Source: Chara braunii (Eukaryota; Streptophyta; Charophyceae; Charales; Characeae). From it: DNA of 51,191 nt. Below the pieces are notes generated by a model. It searched no databases. It was not told the DNA's origin and worked only from the letters and a program-made list of their open reading frames with translations. The position numbers and the translations under genes are program-made. Position 1 is the stretch's first letter; every line of letters starts with the position of its first letter. Positions 1 to 10,599 of the stretch are shown piece after piece. The stretch covers positions 108,310-159,500 of the forward strand of contig BFEA01001101.1 in assembly GCA_003427395.1 (NCBI GenBank), read 5' to 3'.

Positions 1-85
1 CCAGAAGGGGGCCTACCGGTAGGCGGCGGGTTGTGTTAGTAATTAGGGGGGCGAAAAGACTGATCAGCCAAACCGAGCGATCGCT

Positions 86-3004
86 ATGGCTTGGTGTGCC
101 TGCGGCTGGTTTGGTATCCTGCTGATTGGGATCGTTGCCACGTGGGACCTTCTCGCATGCTCCTCGTGCGCGGAAGGAGCGGCTGCGAAGTTCATGCCAG
201 GAGTCTGGGTCGTCCGCAGGGAGGACCGGATGGGCGTGTCGTCGGCAGAAGCACGACCGGTCGTTAGCCCTGATCGCCTCCTCGAAGCCTCTGCAGGCCG
301 GCGGGAACTGATCTCCCTGCACCCGTTGTTTGTCAAAGAGAGGAGCGGCCCGCTTGTGAATCACCCCATGATGCGTGCTGGTGGTGACTCTTATTGGTGC
401 GGATCTTCTATATTCCATCTTGTAGTGCCAGAACCCTCCCAAGTGGACAAGGAAGTGGGCAAAGCCATGATCTATTATGTCATGGACGAGTTGTGCCTAG
501 CCCGGAACAATTCCAAAACAGACAGGCTGATCTCCATCAGGAACGCAAGTTTCTCGCTGGCTGATCGAGCACCGTCACTCTTGGATGCTAATGACAACAA
601 CACGCTCGTAACCTACTGGTGGCCGGCTTCCTCGCCCAATGGAACAAAGGTCTCTGAGCGGCCACTCGTGAAGTTGGGGATGAACATGAGCTCTTCGGTG
701 GCTGGCCCGCCCGTCTTCTACGGCCTGGACGTGTCAAAATCGCAGAGCAACCTGGTCGTCAGTTATCAGCCCTACGATGTCGGCGGGACGAGCATCATCA
801 CCTCTGTCTCTGTGATAGATGGGTCGCGCTCGTCAGTCAATCCGGGTGTGAGCACGCTGGAGAGCTTGGCGCTCGATCCCGCCAACAACACCCTGTATTT
901 ATCCGACAACTCCAAGACCTCCCCGAAGATCCTCTCCGTGCCTGTGTCCGACTCAGGTCTTCCCACAGCTGGGGGCGACCTGTCCGAGGTGCTCAATACG
1001 TTTGGGGATCCCAATGTCTCGTCGATTAATTTCGGTCACTACAGTTTCGTTTCGGGCGGGAGTTGTATTTACTTCCGCGACGACAAGCAGAGGCGCGTGT
1101 GGGGTTTCGATCCCCGACGCTCCTCCTCCACCGACGCCACGCTGGTGGCAGGATTTGTATTCCCGGGGTTGCTTGACGTGCAGAATATCGATGACGCCAA
1201 CACTACCTTCAACCGCATGCAGGCGCTGGTAACCACACCCGATGGGTGTAATCTCTTTGTCACGGACGTGTCGGCACGGAATGGAATGGTTCGATGGCTG
1301 AAGCTAGAGCGGCCCTGTAGCCTGGCAACAAGCGTGGAGGTGGTGGCAAATCACAACGCCATAGGGTTTTCCAGCTTGGCGTTACACATAGCTGAGGGTC
1401 GGGTAATTCTCTTTGCTGGCTCGTATGAAGGCGAAGTGTTTCAGCTGGTAATCAACGAGGAGGTTCTAGGGGGTTGCGGCTCTCGGCCTCCTCCCCTCGG
1501 CAGCAGCAGCAGCTCGCCGCCATCATCGTCCTCCTCACTCCCCCTCCCCACTCCTTCACCTGCCGAATCCCAACCGAACCTGCTCAAATCAACGTCCTCA
1601 CTCCCCGCCACAACTCCATCTCCCAAGCCTACATCGAACCTAGTGCTCATCATCGCTCTGTCCTTCGGAGGAGGTGCCTTAACGACCGTCCTTGCTCTTC
1701 TAGGCGCTTTCTGCTACAAGAAGCAGGCTAGCGGACCGAAGTCGCGATCCCGACTGGGTGAGCCGCAGGCTGGGCTAGCCTCCGCCAATTCCCCCTCGAG
1801 GGACAGCTCGTTGGTAACTGCCGCGACGGGATCTTCTCCGACCGTCGGGAGCGGGAGCACGGTGGACGGGTCGTCGTCGACCACCCCCATCGATCGATCG
1901 AGGGGCAAACGAACGGAGCTCTCTCCGACCAACGTGCAGCGCTTCGAGCTGAAGAGCTTGGCAGACTGCACGGACGACTTCCATCCCTCCAAGCTCATTG
2001 GCGACAAGGGGGCGTTCGGCGTAGTCTACAGGGGTTCCATGGACGGCAGGGAGCTGGCCATCAAGGTGATGACGGGCGAGTTGACTGACGTCAAGAAGGC
2101 ACAGTTTGTTGCAGAGGTGAACACTCTGAGCAGGTTGAATCATGCCAACCTCGTTGAACTCGTTGGGTTTTGTCAGGAGGGAGAGAAATCCATCTTGGTC
2201 TACCCTTACTACGCGGGGGGAAGTTTGCAGCAGCGATTGCACGCCGACACGATAGAGACAGAAGAACAAAAAGAGCAAGAACAGGGAGAAGAAGTACAAG
2301 GACATGAAGCCGTTGGGCACAACCACGAGAACAAGCATGATTTTTCACCGTTGACGATAGAGGAGCGCATGCGCATCGCTTTCCAGATTGCCAAAGGACT
2401 AAACTACCTGCACGACGGAGCAAGGCCGGCGATCATTCACCGAGATATCAAGAGCAGCAACGTTCTGCTAGGGGAGGGAGAAGGGGACATGGTCGAGGCG
2501 GTCGTGGCCGACTTCGGCTTGGCGGCCATCGGGGAGAGAGTTTTTGGCACAGGGTACGAGCACTTCGTCGAGACTTCGCACGTGGGGGGTACTTTCGGGT
2601 ACATGTCGCCCGAGTACAGGCTGTACGGCAAGCTGTCGGAGAAGAACGATGTGTACTCCTTCGGCGTGCTTCTCCTCGAGCTGCTGACTGGGCGAAAGGC
2701 TGCCTGGCCGGCGGCAGCGGGGATGGGATGGGAGATGCTGGCCACGTGGGTCGGCCCGTTCCTTTCAGGAGGAGGGGATGATGGAGATGGGGTTCCCGAG
2801 GGGATCGACGACATGCCGTTTGCGATTCTCGATCCTTCCTGCCGCGCTCAGGTGGCGCGTGAGGCTCCGGCGAAAACCATGGTGATGGAGGCCTTGTCCC
2901 TGGCGGGAGATTGCGTCATTGAGCAAGGCAGGCATCGGCCTGCCATGAGAATCGTGGTGCAACGCCTTAGCGCCTCATGTCAGCATGCAGGGATAGCCTT
3001 GTGA
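86..3004 (+). CDS. Receptor-like serine/threonine protein kinase with a long non-LRR extracellular domain
   Basis: Intact 972-aa intronless frame. The ATG at 86 opens a hydrophobic N-terminus (about residues 9-33) that reads as a signal peptide. Residues about 60-480 form an ectodomain without LRRs; segments with SLALDPANNTLYLSDN-like spacing suggest NHL/beta-propeller blades. A Ser/Pro-rich stalk follows, then one membrane helix near 519-544 with a basic stop-transfer (CYKK). The kinase domain runs from about 637 to 965: glycine loop GDKGAFGVVYRG, ATP lysine K660, HRDIKSSN with catalytic D787, DFG with D809, then GTFGYMSPEY and DVYSFGVLLLELLTGR. All catalytic residues are present, so it should be active. 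A Glu/Gln/His-rich insert (about 719-760) interrupts the N-lobe to C-lobe junction. The family transduces extracellular signals at the plasma membrane; the ligand cannot be told. It is the only gene here that looks like a host gene under constraint. Confidence 0.93.
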   Translation: MAWCACGWFGILLIGIVATWDLLACSSCAEGAAAKFMPGVWVVRREDRMGVSSAEARPVVSPDRLLEASAGRRELISLHPLFVKERSGPLVNHPMMRAGGDSYWCGSSIFHLVVPEPSQVDKEVGKAMIYYVMDELCLARNNSKTDRLISIRNASFSLADRAPSLLDANDNNTLVTYWWPASSPNGTKVSERPLVKLGMNMSSSVAGPPVFYGLDVSKSQSNLVVSYQPYDVGGTSIITSVSVIDGSRSSVNPGVSTLESLALDPANNTLYLSDNSKTSPKILSVPVSDSGLPTAGGDLSEVLNTFGDPNVSSINFGHYSFVSGGSCIYFRDDKQRRVWGFDPRRSSSTDATLVAGFVFPGLLDVQNIDDANTTFNRMQALVTTPDGCNLFVTDVSARNGMVRWLKLERPCSLATSVEVVANHNAIGFSSLALHIAEGRVILFAGSYEGEVFQLVINEEVLGGCGSRPPPLGSSSSSPPSSSSSLPLPTPSPAESQPNLLKSTSSLPATTPSPKPTSNLVLIIALSFGGGALTTVLALLGAFCYKKQASGPKSRSRLGEPQAGLASANSPSRDSSLVTAATGSSPTVGSGSTVDGSSSTTPIDRSRGKRTELSPTNVQRFELKSLADCTDDFHPSKLIGDKGAFGVVYRGSMDGRELAIKVMTGELTDVKKAQFVAEVNTLSRLNHANLVELVGFCQEGEKSILVYPYYAGGSLQQRLHADTIETEEQKEQEQGEEVQGHEAVGHNHENKHDFSPLTIEERMRIAFQIAKGLNYLHDGARPAIIHRDIKSSNVLLGEGEGDMVEAVVADFGLAAIGERVFGTGYEHFVETSHVGGTFGYMSPEYRLYGKLSEKNDVYSFGVLLLELLTGRKAAWPAAAGMGWEMLATWVGPFLSGGGDDGDGVPEGIDDMPFAILDPSCRAQVAREAPAKTMVMEALSLAGDCVIEQGRHRPAMRIVVQRLSASCQHAGIAL

Positions 3005-4176
3005 AATTCAACTCTTTCCATCCCGCATCAATTCAATGGCCCCTACACAGTTTCTTCTTCGTCCAAAAAGGAACGCAGGGTGGTTATCGCTGTATCTCTA
3101 TTGATGACCGAACACACCGGTAATGACCGTGCGAGCCTTCTATTTGGGGGAAAAGGAAGTCCCGGACACCGTCGGAGCATAAGCCACCACGTTGACACGA
3201 GAACACCGTTCATCAGTGAAGCCAGACGCTATGAATTCCCCCGAGGCGGCCACGCCCAGCCGCGGCAGAGCGACCGCCGTAGCCGGGGGGTGCGGGAGTG
3301 GGGGTGGCTGGTTGCCGCAGAGCGACCGCACGCCCGCTTTAGCGGTCAGTCGCAGGGGGTGCGGGAGTGGGGGTGGCTGGTTGAAGTTAGGCGACCCCAA
3401 CCACGCCCCCTAACAAAAAAGAAAAAAAAAAAATTCTGCAGGGGGAGGGGGGGGGGAGATGTTGGTGGTGAAAATGAATTTTCAAAAAACAAAAACGAGG
3501 AAACTGATACTGCATCACCTTTTTAGTTTAAAATAGGCAAGAAAAGACAAAGTGGCCCTGAGTTTTATAAAGTGCAAGCTTAGCGGTGGCTTTTCTAGCC
3601 CTGTTTTGAGAACCGCTAAAGTTGCCTATTCCAAACGCTAGGTGTTACCCAGGAGCCATTGCTGGCGAGAGGTGTTAGTCACCCTAAACCTAATTCCGAA
3701 TTAGGTTAGGGCTAACCTAATCTCGGATTAGGGTTGGGAAGTTAGGGTTAAGTGGGGCAGTGAGGTATGTGGATGCTGCCCCCACCTGGTTAGGTCATGT
3801 AGGGTCGACATCAGACCTGACCAGGTTGCTTGAGTGAATGAATGGGGTGGCGAGACACAAAGGAGGCTGATTGGAGTAAGCGAGAGGGAGAGGGAGTAGA
3901 GAGTGAGAGGTACTCGCACCTGGAATCTGCACTTCAAGAAGACATTGAGTGACTTTTGGGCTTTCCCTCAAGAGGGAGACTTCAACGGAGGCTGCCATAT
4001 CTGCATCGAAGAGCTGCAAGTTGCTACTTTGGTCTTCAGACATCGGCGGGGGATAAGGCGTTGCAACAGGGGTGTAGGAAGGCCCTCTTAGTCATGCTAG
4101 GACACTTCGTGTAGTGGTAGCTAGGGGTCAGGAGGACTTATGAGAGAGGGGGACGACTCGTAAATCATCTTTGGAG
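3005..4176. other. Intergenic DNA downstream of the kinase gene
   Basis: No supported gene. It contains a 28-bp direct repeat at 3287-3314 and 3356-3383 (period 69) within GC-rich sequence, an A-tract near 3416-3433, and nested dyads built from CCTAA/TTAGG words at 3682-3735. The latter are not a telomeric array: the words are in both orientations and irregular. Short open frames here have no recognisable content. Confidence 0.7.
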
Positions 4177-4678
4177 CTATGAATCACCCACGGTCATGAC
4201 CGCGGGCCATTTTACCGCATGCGGTCATGACCCCGACCACAGGTGCCAACCGCGCGCGGCCGAGTGTGGTCGAAAAACCCCGACATTTTTAATTCGTAGA
4301 ATCATGGGCCAAAAAAAAAAAAAAAAAAGGGTGTTGTAGGGTTTTTAAAACACTACATCCCCATTTTTGTTGTTGTTTTTTTTTATGAAGTTTGTTTTTT
4401 TTATAGAAAATGAAAAAACAAGTATTAAAATCAAAAGAAAAATAATGAAAAAAACAATTAAAAAAGATTTTTTTTTTTTAATCTTTTTCTGATTGTTGGT
4501 GGGATAATCATGGTGCTCATGTTTCTTGGATTCTTTTGTTTTACCTATATTTACAAATGTCAAAATAATAATAAAAAGAAAAGATAACAAAGAAAAGCAA
4601 AAACAAAAGAATGAGCAAAATAGATTGAATCTTGTGCTAGAACGTCGATATATTAACTACTACACGTGTGTGTGTGTA

Positions 4679-4715
<37 letters not shown>

Positions 4716-4721
4716 TTCGAT

Positions 4722-4804
4722 CGATTTTGCTCATCCTTTCGATGGAAGTTGAGCGAGGCTGCGGCTGGCCTCGCGCAACTTCCATCCAAAGGATGAGCAA
4801 AATC
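4722..4804. repeat. Long hairpin 1 inside transposon copy A
   Basis: The arm starting CGATTTTGCTCATCC is repeated inverted at the other end (ending GGATGAGCAAAATCG). Stem is about 37 bp with a few mismatches around a short GC-rich loop. It is immediately preceded by TG and GA microsatellites and followed by a CGTCGATATATTCACTACTACAC-like segment that starts the next unit. Confidence 0.85.
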
Positions 4805-4848
4805 GTTCGAATCTTCGGCTACAACGTCGATATATTCACTACTACACA

Positions 4849-4927
<79 letters not shown>

Positions 4928-4937
4928 AGATTCGACA

Positions 4938-5019
4938 GATTTTGCTCATCCTTTCGATGGAAGTTGCGCGAGGCCGCGACTGGCCTCGCGCAACTTCCAT
5001 CGAAAGGATGAGCAAAATC
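4938..5019. repeat. Long perfect hairpin 2 inside transposon copy A
   Basis: A 38-bp arm, a 6-nt loop (GCGACT) and a perfectly complementary 38-bp arm. It repeats hairpin 1 and is again preceded by TG and GA microsatellites. The two hairpin-plus-microsatellite units are about 216 bp apart, and the start of a third unit is visible at 5035-5090. Confidence 0.9.
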
Positions 5020-5112
5020 GATCGAATCTCCGGCTAGAACATCGAAATATGCACTACTACACATGTGTGTGTGTGTGTGTGTGCCGGGGCAGGGAGGGAG
5101 GACCCCTCCCCC

Positions 5113-5114
<2 letters not shown>

Positions 5115-5168
<54 letters not shown>

Positions 5169-5329
5169 CCCAACCAATCAATCAATCAACCATTCAATCA
5201 ATCAAAATATCAATCAATCAATCAACCAATCAATCAATCATCAATCAATCAATCAATCAATCAATCAACCAATCAATCAATCAACCAACCAATCAATCAA
5301 TCAATCAATCAACTTATCAATCAATCATT

Positions 5330-5364
<35 letters not shown>
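5115..5364. repeat. AATC tetranucleotide microsatellite
   Basis: About 60 near-perfect AATC units with occasional AACC or AATT variants, ending in a poly-T run. Part of transposon copy A. All long NQSINQSI-type frames across it are translations of the microsatellite, not genes. Confidence 0.95.
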
Positions 5365-5641
5365 TTTTTTTTTTTTCTATTTTTTTCATTTTCTTTTTCC
5401 ACCCACCAAAAACCACCCCCCCCCCAAAAAAAAAAATTAACTTCTTTCTCTTCCAGGGGATGGGGTCGGGGCTGCGGAACCCCGAACCGCAACCCCCTTC
5501 CCCAACCCCCTCTCCCCTCGGTCGCGGCGGACCGTCAAAGTCCGCGGTCGCCGCGGTCATGACCGCAGCCCTGCGGCCACGACTGCGGGCCGCGGTGATG
5601 CCCGCGGTGACCGCAGCCGCTGGGGACACATAGCTTTGGGG

Positions 5642-6778
5642 GTCGGGCCTCACAGGTAAGTGTCGTGTGTCTTGGGTATGCCCACGGGTGGTTGCTTGGT
5701 ACTTCATGGCCTGTTGGGGTTGTGACTGGGCTCTTTTCCTCTTCTCCGCGGTCTTGGTTGTGTATGTGTGCATGTGGATTGCTTTCTCACCTGATGGATG
5801 GATGGATGATGTATCTTGTTCTCAATGACATATCTTTCTACAGTGCATTGTCTTTTCACTTCTGAACGGTAGTAGGGTTAAGTTCTTGCTTAAAGTTGTC
5901 TTTTCCTTTTCAGTACGGTAAAGGCAGTCTGGGACCAACTTGGACACCTATCTCGTTGGTCCTGGTCCACGACCTACTTGGGACCCTTTGGGACTCAGTG
6001 GGACCAGGCCCAACGGGACAGAACCTTTGGGACCCAAACCTGTTGCTGTCAATGGATTTCTTTGCTGCGCTGAATTTGGGGGACATACGGATAGCAAGGG
6101 CATTCCTTTCAAGGGGATCTTGACTGGTCTCACTGCATGTTATCACATACTGCCCCTCGTTTGGCTCAGCGATCGTCTGCACCCCTCCAAAACTCCATTG
6201 CTGCAGTTAGTTCTTCTTCGGCTGACTTATGGTGTTACATGTTCCTTGTCAGGTTAGACAAGAGGGGATCTCCAGCTGATCTGATCGGGCTTGTTCGATA
6301 AGTTTTTTTTTTTTTTTTTTAAGGGCAAAGTGCCTAAGGCTGATATAACCAATACAAAGATTGAGGTCAGGGTCCTCACAGTCTACCCGGAGTGACCAAA
6401 CCAAATTTGTTGAGAACCGGGCTCTGCAACCCTCATATGATGATAAAGATAATGATAATGATGATGATGATGATGTCCTCTCTTTTATTCGTTTTTATTT
6501 TCTTTTATTCTGTTGTGTGAATGTCATTCTCTAAGTCCAAATGAATCGCCTCTCCGGCTAGGAGTTTTACCTTCTACTCTGTATGATCTATTGATTTCCT
6601 TTATCTGAGCTATCTATGTCTGGTATCGAGACGCGTGTGCAGAGAATAGCGAGAGAGAGAAGGGAGAGTGAAGGTGTTCTTTTTGAGAACGTGAGGAGGG
6701 GTAAGAGGAGTGTTCGTCCAAACGTAAGAAGAGAGCGGACCCCTCTTGAGGTGTGTATCTTTTTAACGAAAAATGGGG
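5642..6778. other. Noncoding DNA between mobile elements
   Basis: No supported gene. A patch at 5928-6045 is rich in GGGACC/GGTCC words on both strands. A poly-T tract lies at 6303-6320 and a short GAT-rich microsatellite near 6440-6473. Nothing else is recognised. Confidence 0.6.
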
Positions 6779-7142
6779 GAATTAAACTCTCGTTAAATGT
6801 CGTTAAATTCAAAAAAATCCAGTTGAATTCGCATTAAACGCGAAAATGGGCCACTCCCTCGCTTTTCGAAAAAACGGAATTGATGCGCGGGGTCCGGATC
6901 ACGTGGCCCTACGCAAAAAAAAATAATAATCAATTAATAAATAAATAAATAAATAATAAAAAACCCAACCCCTGAAGCATCTCCCATCCACCCCCACATC
7001 CACCAACCCCCAATGCCCCAGTTATGTGTGTGTAGGTGTGTTGTGTGTGCGCGTATGTGTGTATGTGTGTGCCTGCGCGTGAGAGTGTGTCTGTGCATGA
7101 ATATAAATGTATGCGCGTGTGTTTGTGTATGTGTGTGTTTGT

Positions 7143-7200
<58 letters not shown>

Positions 7201-8290
7201 ACGATTATTGGCGTGAGCGCCAGCGAGCTAAAGCGCAACTCGGCTATGGCTGTCTGCTCCTTCCTGCTCGCCCGTGAGCACGTGAGTGCCAGCGAGCTAC
7301 AGCGCGTGAGTGTCAGCGAGCTACAGCGGGCAGCGCTTACGCATCATGCAGCCAGCACCCGAATGCCCAATGTGGAGGCAAACCCTTTGCTATATCGAAG
7401 TGGCCTGCCTGTGTCCAGTCCCAAGAAGCTTCTAGTAGGGTCCGGTAGCCTAAGGCCCAGTACGAACGAGAACAGGCCTTGGGCCTGAGGTGATTGCATG
7501 CCCCCAACTGCCTTTGGCCTGTGTTTGGCCCACTACCCTGATCCAGCCCAGGGCCTGCTTTCCATACATTCACACAGGCGGCCGAGGGCCTGGGTTTCCT
7601 TAACCCACTGACACTGGACTCATGCAACCTGCGAAAGGCCCAATTTTGTGTGTGTGTGTGCGTCGTTTTTTCCTTTTTTTTATTTGCTTTTTATGGTTTT
7701 GAGTTTTTTAAAAATACACGAAGTTCCAAAAAAATAAAATAAAAAATAAATTGTTGTACATCCTTCAAAGATCTAGAACCTTATATTTTTTATTTGTTTT
7801 TCTTGTTTTTTTTTTAGCCCTTAAAAAATCAGTGTGAAACCCAAAACAAAAACACTCATTTCATTTTAGTTTTTGTTTTTTTATTATGTGTTTATATTTT
7901 TGATTAAAAAAAAATATATTTTGGCATCAAAAAATAAAACTAAAAATACAGGGTTGTAGTCCTAAGAAAAAACTACAACCCCATATCTATTTATTTGTTT
8001 TTCCCGGAAATTGAGGTCCTGTCCAATCATCCAATTTTGTTTTGTTCAGTAGCGCTAGCTTAAGCAAATAAAGCAGCTATTAAAGCAATGCTTGTGAATC
8101 GAGTAGGTGATTTTGGATTAGCTCTTGGTATTATGGGTTGTTTTGCTATTTTTCAAACAGTAGACTTTATATATTTTTGTGGATAATTTTTAGCCCAGGA
8201 AAAAAATCATCCCGGACCCCGTTAATTCGTGATTAACTTGCGTTTGAACGGGAGTTTAACGGGAATTCAACGCGCATTGAATTTTTCAAT
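6779..8290. repeat. Segment with weak inverted ends, microsatellites and a minisatellite
   Basis: The ends share diverged words in inverted orientation (TTAAACTCTCGTT against TTAAACTCCCGTT; CGGGGTCCGG on both), which may mark an old inverted-repeat element. Inside are a TG microsatellite (about 7022-7200), three units of a 24-bp repeat related to GTGAGTGCCAGCGAGCTACA (7212-7235, 7280-7303, 7304-7327), AT-rich sequence, a hairpin at 7951-7982 (GGGTTGTAGT / ACTACAACCC) and the nad5 fragment. No target duplication was identified, so element status is uncertain. Confidence 0.35.
8058..8170 (+). pseudogene. nad5: Nuclear insertion of a mitochondrial nad5 fragment (NUMT)
   Basis: One frame reads [20 protein letters not shown], then [15 protein letters not shown]: a conserved stretch of NADH dehydrogenase subunit 5, the proton-pumping core of complex I. 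AT-rich codon use differs from the surroundings. Homology starts abruptly after a codon that is TAA where CAA (Gln) is expected, and ends after TVDF, where flanking sequence takes over. About 37 codons remain, so it is non-functional. Streptophyte-like identity supports origin from the organism's own mitochondrion. Confidence 0.85.
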
Positions 8291-8364
8291 GCGGAACCCA
8301 CGTTGAATTCAAAATCGGACTCACAGCTCTTGAGAGATTTACTGACACTCCATCCTCCAACACG

Positions 8365-9789
8365 GTGGAAATCACATCTGCCCAATGGCAGGCCATGTTG
8401 GACGCAACGAGCAAGAGTGAGAAACCATTCTTTCAAAAACTTTATGATGATGCTGTACAGAGAGAGAGGGAGGCAGACGCAGCAGCCAGAGAAGTAAGTA
8501 TTGTTGCTCAAGTGGCTCTCCTCGCTGTTCCAGGAACCAACGATGACTAGTTCAGAGAGAAGGTAGTGGTTGTCGTAGGAGCCTTGGTTCGACTGCGGAC
8601 CTTGGAAGACCTTGAGTCACGTGTGACAGCTCTGGAACAACAAAATCAAGAGTTGCAGGCTGAAATTGCAGACCTCAAGCGGGCCTAACTGACCATCCCT
8701 CGTCCTCCTCGTCCTGCTGCAGTCCCAACCTTTACCTCTAACGCAGTCCTTGTGCAAAAGTCGAGTGGAACTGTGACTAGCTCAGGAACCGGTGCCATCT
8801 CCTCAAGCAGCAGCGCCGACAGTTCTGCACTAGTTCCAGTCCCAAATACTTCAGCCCAAAACGCTGCACTTCCTACTGGCGTACAATACAGCAGTCCCAT
8901 AGTGGACAAGAGGGTCGCCACGCTGCCGTCAAAGTACGACGGGAAGGGGGATATCACCTCTTGGATCAACTCCATGCGCTTATACTTAGAGGTAATGCGC
9001 ACGCCGCAGGACAATCGAAGTATGATCATGGGCACAAATACCGAGCCCGTCGTACGGAGTTTTATCGAACTCCAAGCTGTCACCGCAGGTTATGAGAGAA
9101 TTGACCTTACGGAGTGGATGAAAGTAGCACTTGTACGTACACTTGAGGACCTCCTCATCGCACAATATCAGGATAAGCATGTTGTGCTCAAGGCAAGACT
9201 AAAACTTGAGGCCCTCAAGGGCCAAAATTGGAGATCCTCCATGCAGGCTTTGGAGCAGCACTTGACTGGTCTGTTCACCACTCCAAACCTAGGATGGATG
9301 GAAGTGTCTTGCATGGATGTAGTTATGGGAGTGACCCCTGAAGGTTATGTCTCCCGGCTAGGACTCAAAGACCACACAACCTGGCAAGAGCTACTGACGG
9401 ATCTAGTCAACCTAGAAGCCAAGGACCTCGCCAGGCGTGCTAAGGCACCCGCTGCAGGTACGCCCTCGCGACGCAAGCGGTATGGAATCAGCAACCAGCT
9501 TGCCCTGCATGATCATCGGGAGGCTGAGCATCAATCCTATGCGGATGATTTGTCCCTAGATGACGATCAAGAACCGGACTCCGACTTGGGTTGTTCTACT
9601 TCAGCCATTGAGTCTGACAAGAATAAAGAAGAAAAATATAATGCCTTTAAAAAGACTGCTTCAAACAAGGGGTCAAACCGTGGTTCGAGAAAGGGAACTA
9701 TAACACACCTCGCTAAGAATGTAAAGATCCCTGAGAAACCGGAGGATGCTTTCACAAAGCCTTGGGAAGCCCTCCGCATCAGCCAAAAA
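8365..9789 (+). pseudogene. gag: Gag (capsid) region of the chromovirus
   Basis: The start at 8365 gives MEITSAQWQAMLDATSK. The N-terminal part is Ala/Glu/Arg-rich and leads into a coiled coil (VTALEQQNQELQAEIADLKR) ending in a TAA at 8686; an earlier TAG lies at 8548. After these stops the same frame is open from about 8689 to 9795, the largest piece starting at 8752. It contains the capsid-like core (KYDGKGDITSWINSMRLYLE), typical of gypsy Gag with a W in the first helix. The frame is cut at 9789 by a transposon. Gag forms the cytoplasmic particle that packages element RNA. Upstream sequence lacks an LTR. Confidence 0.85.
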
Positions 9790-10245
9790 CTATGAATCAC
9801 CCGCGGTCATGACCGCGGGTCATTTTACCGCATGCGGTCATGACCTCGACCGCAGGGGCCGACCGCCCTCGGCCGAGTGCGGTCGAAAAACCCCGACATT
9901 TTTAATGCGCAGGATAATGGGTCAAAAAAAAAAAAAAAAAAGGGGGCTATAGGTTTTTTTGCGCTCTACAACCCCATATTTTTTGTTTTATTTTTTGACT
10001 TCGTTTTAAATTTTTAAAAAATAAAAAACAAAAATCCCTCAGGCAAAAGTTCTTCACTTTATTCTTTTAGTAAGAAAAATAAAGGATTTTGTCTTTTTTG
10101 GATCTCAAATTTGGTAATGAATTTTGATATGACCCCAAGGCAAAAGTTGTTCGGTTTATTTTTAGGCATAACATATATTGTTTTCAGATTTTTATGATTT
10201 TTTTTTGTTTTTTTTTTTTTTTTCATGATCGCGGGGGACTCATAG
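9790..10245. mobile_element. Non-autonomous DNA transposon nested in gag, exact 8-bp target duplication (copy B)
   Basis: The left end starts CTATGAATCACCCGCGG. The right end, reversed, starts CTATGAGTCCCCCGCGA, about 18 of the first 23 bases matching. The flanks GCCAAAAA at 9782-9789 and 10246-10253 are identical, an 8-bp target duplication. Length 456 bp. After the terminal repeat come a GGTCATGACC dyad, an A17-18 tract, a weak hairpin ending CTACAACCCC, and AT-rich filler. It shares its left 200 bp with copy A at 4177. No coding capacity. It inserted after the retrotransposon did, which gives a relative date. Confidence 0.88.
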
Positions 10246-10253
10246 GCCAAAAA

Positions 10254-10350
10254 GAATGAGAAACAAGATGTAAACTGCGAGTGTGCTTGCATTGCCAAAA
10301 TCCTGGACATGCTGTGCAGGATTGCTATCGTCTGCAGGGAAATAAGTAAA
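10254..10350 (+). pseudogene. Gag nucleocapsid zinc knuckle
   Basis: In a frame shifted from upstream gag, 10284-10325 reads CLHCQNPGHAVQDC, a perfect CX2CX4HX4C knuckle that binds element RNA, followed by YRLQGNK. Basic residues precede it. It resumes directly after the nested transposon; at least one single-base indel separates it from the capsid frame. Confidence 0.8.
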
Positions 10351-10599
10351 GGGCGTAGAAGAGTTAGCACTCTTTACAACAAGGGAAGCCGAACCGTCAG
10401 TTGCAGGCCCCTCCAAGGACTCTGAAGCTGATCAACAGCTTGCTCTTGAAGCCCGAACTGATGCTGAAGCCAAGGCTGGTGCAGTCCAAATACTTTACAC
10501 TGAGCCTTGGGAAGAGACTAAGGAAGTTGATTTCCACTCTCACCTGGAACATTGGCTGCAGCTCAAGCAGCAACGCCGTGTTCAAGGAAGTGTGGAACT

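Larger units (their letters stand above)
4177..5633. mobile_element. Non-autonomous DNA transposon with 8-bp target duplication (copy A)
   Basis: The left end begins CTATGAATCACCCACGG. The right end, read on the other strand, begins CTATGTGTCCCCAGCGG, an imperfect terminal inverted repeat. It is flanked by CTTTGGAG (4169-4176) and CTTTGGGG (5634-5641), an 8-bp target duplication with one mismatch. GC-rich terminal sequence with the dyad GGTCATGACC, an A-tract and a small hairpin follow the left end. The interior is noncoding: two long hairpins with TG and GA microsatellites, and a 250-bp AATC array. The left 200 bp closely match the left end of the element at 9790. No transposase is present. 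An 8-bp duplication fits hAT, P or Mutator-like mobilisation; I cannot choose among them. Confidence 0.75.

Noticed and set aside
1775-2338. Antisense frame of 187 codons inside the kinase gene
   Set aside because: Shadow of a GC-rich conserved kinase coding region; no own motifs.
3682-3735. Telomere-like TTAGGG/CCTAA words
   Set aside because: Irregular and in both orientations, forming dyads; not a telomeric array.
4526-5331. Long frames of repeated VCVCV, RERERE and NQSINQSI residues
   Set aside because: Direct translations of TG, GA and AATC microsatellites; no codon or motif evidence.
5115-5364. CRISPR-like array
   Set aside because: Pure tetranucleotide repeat without spacers.
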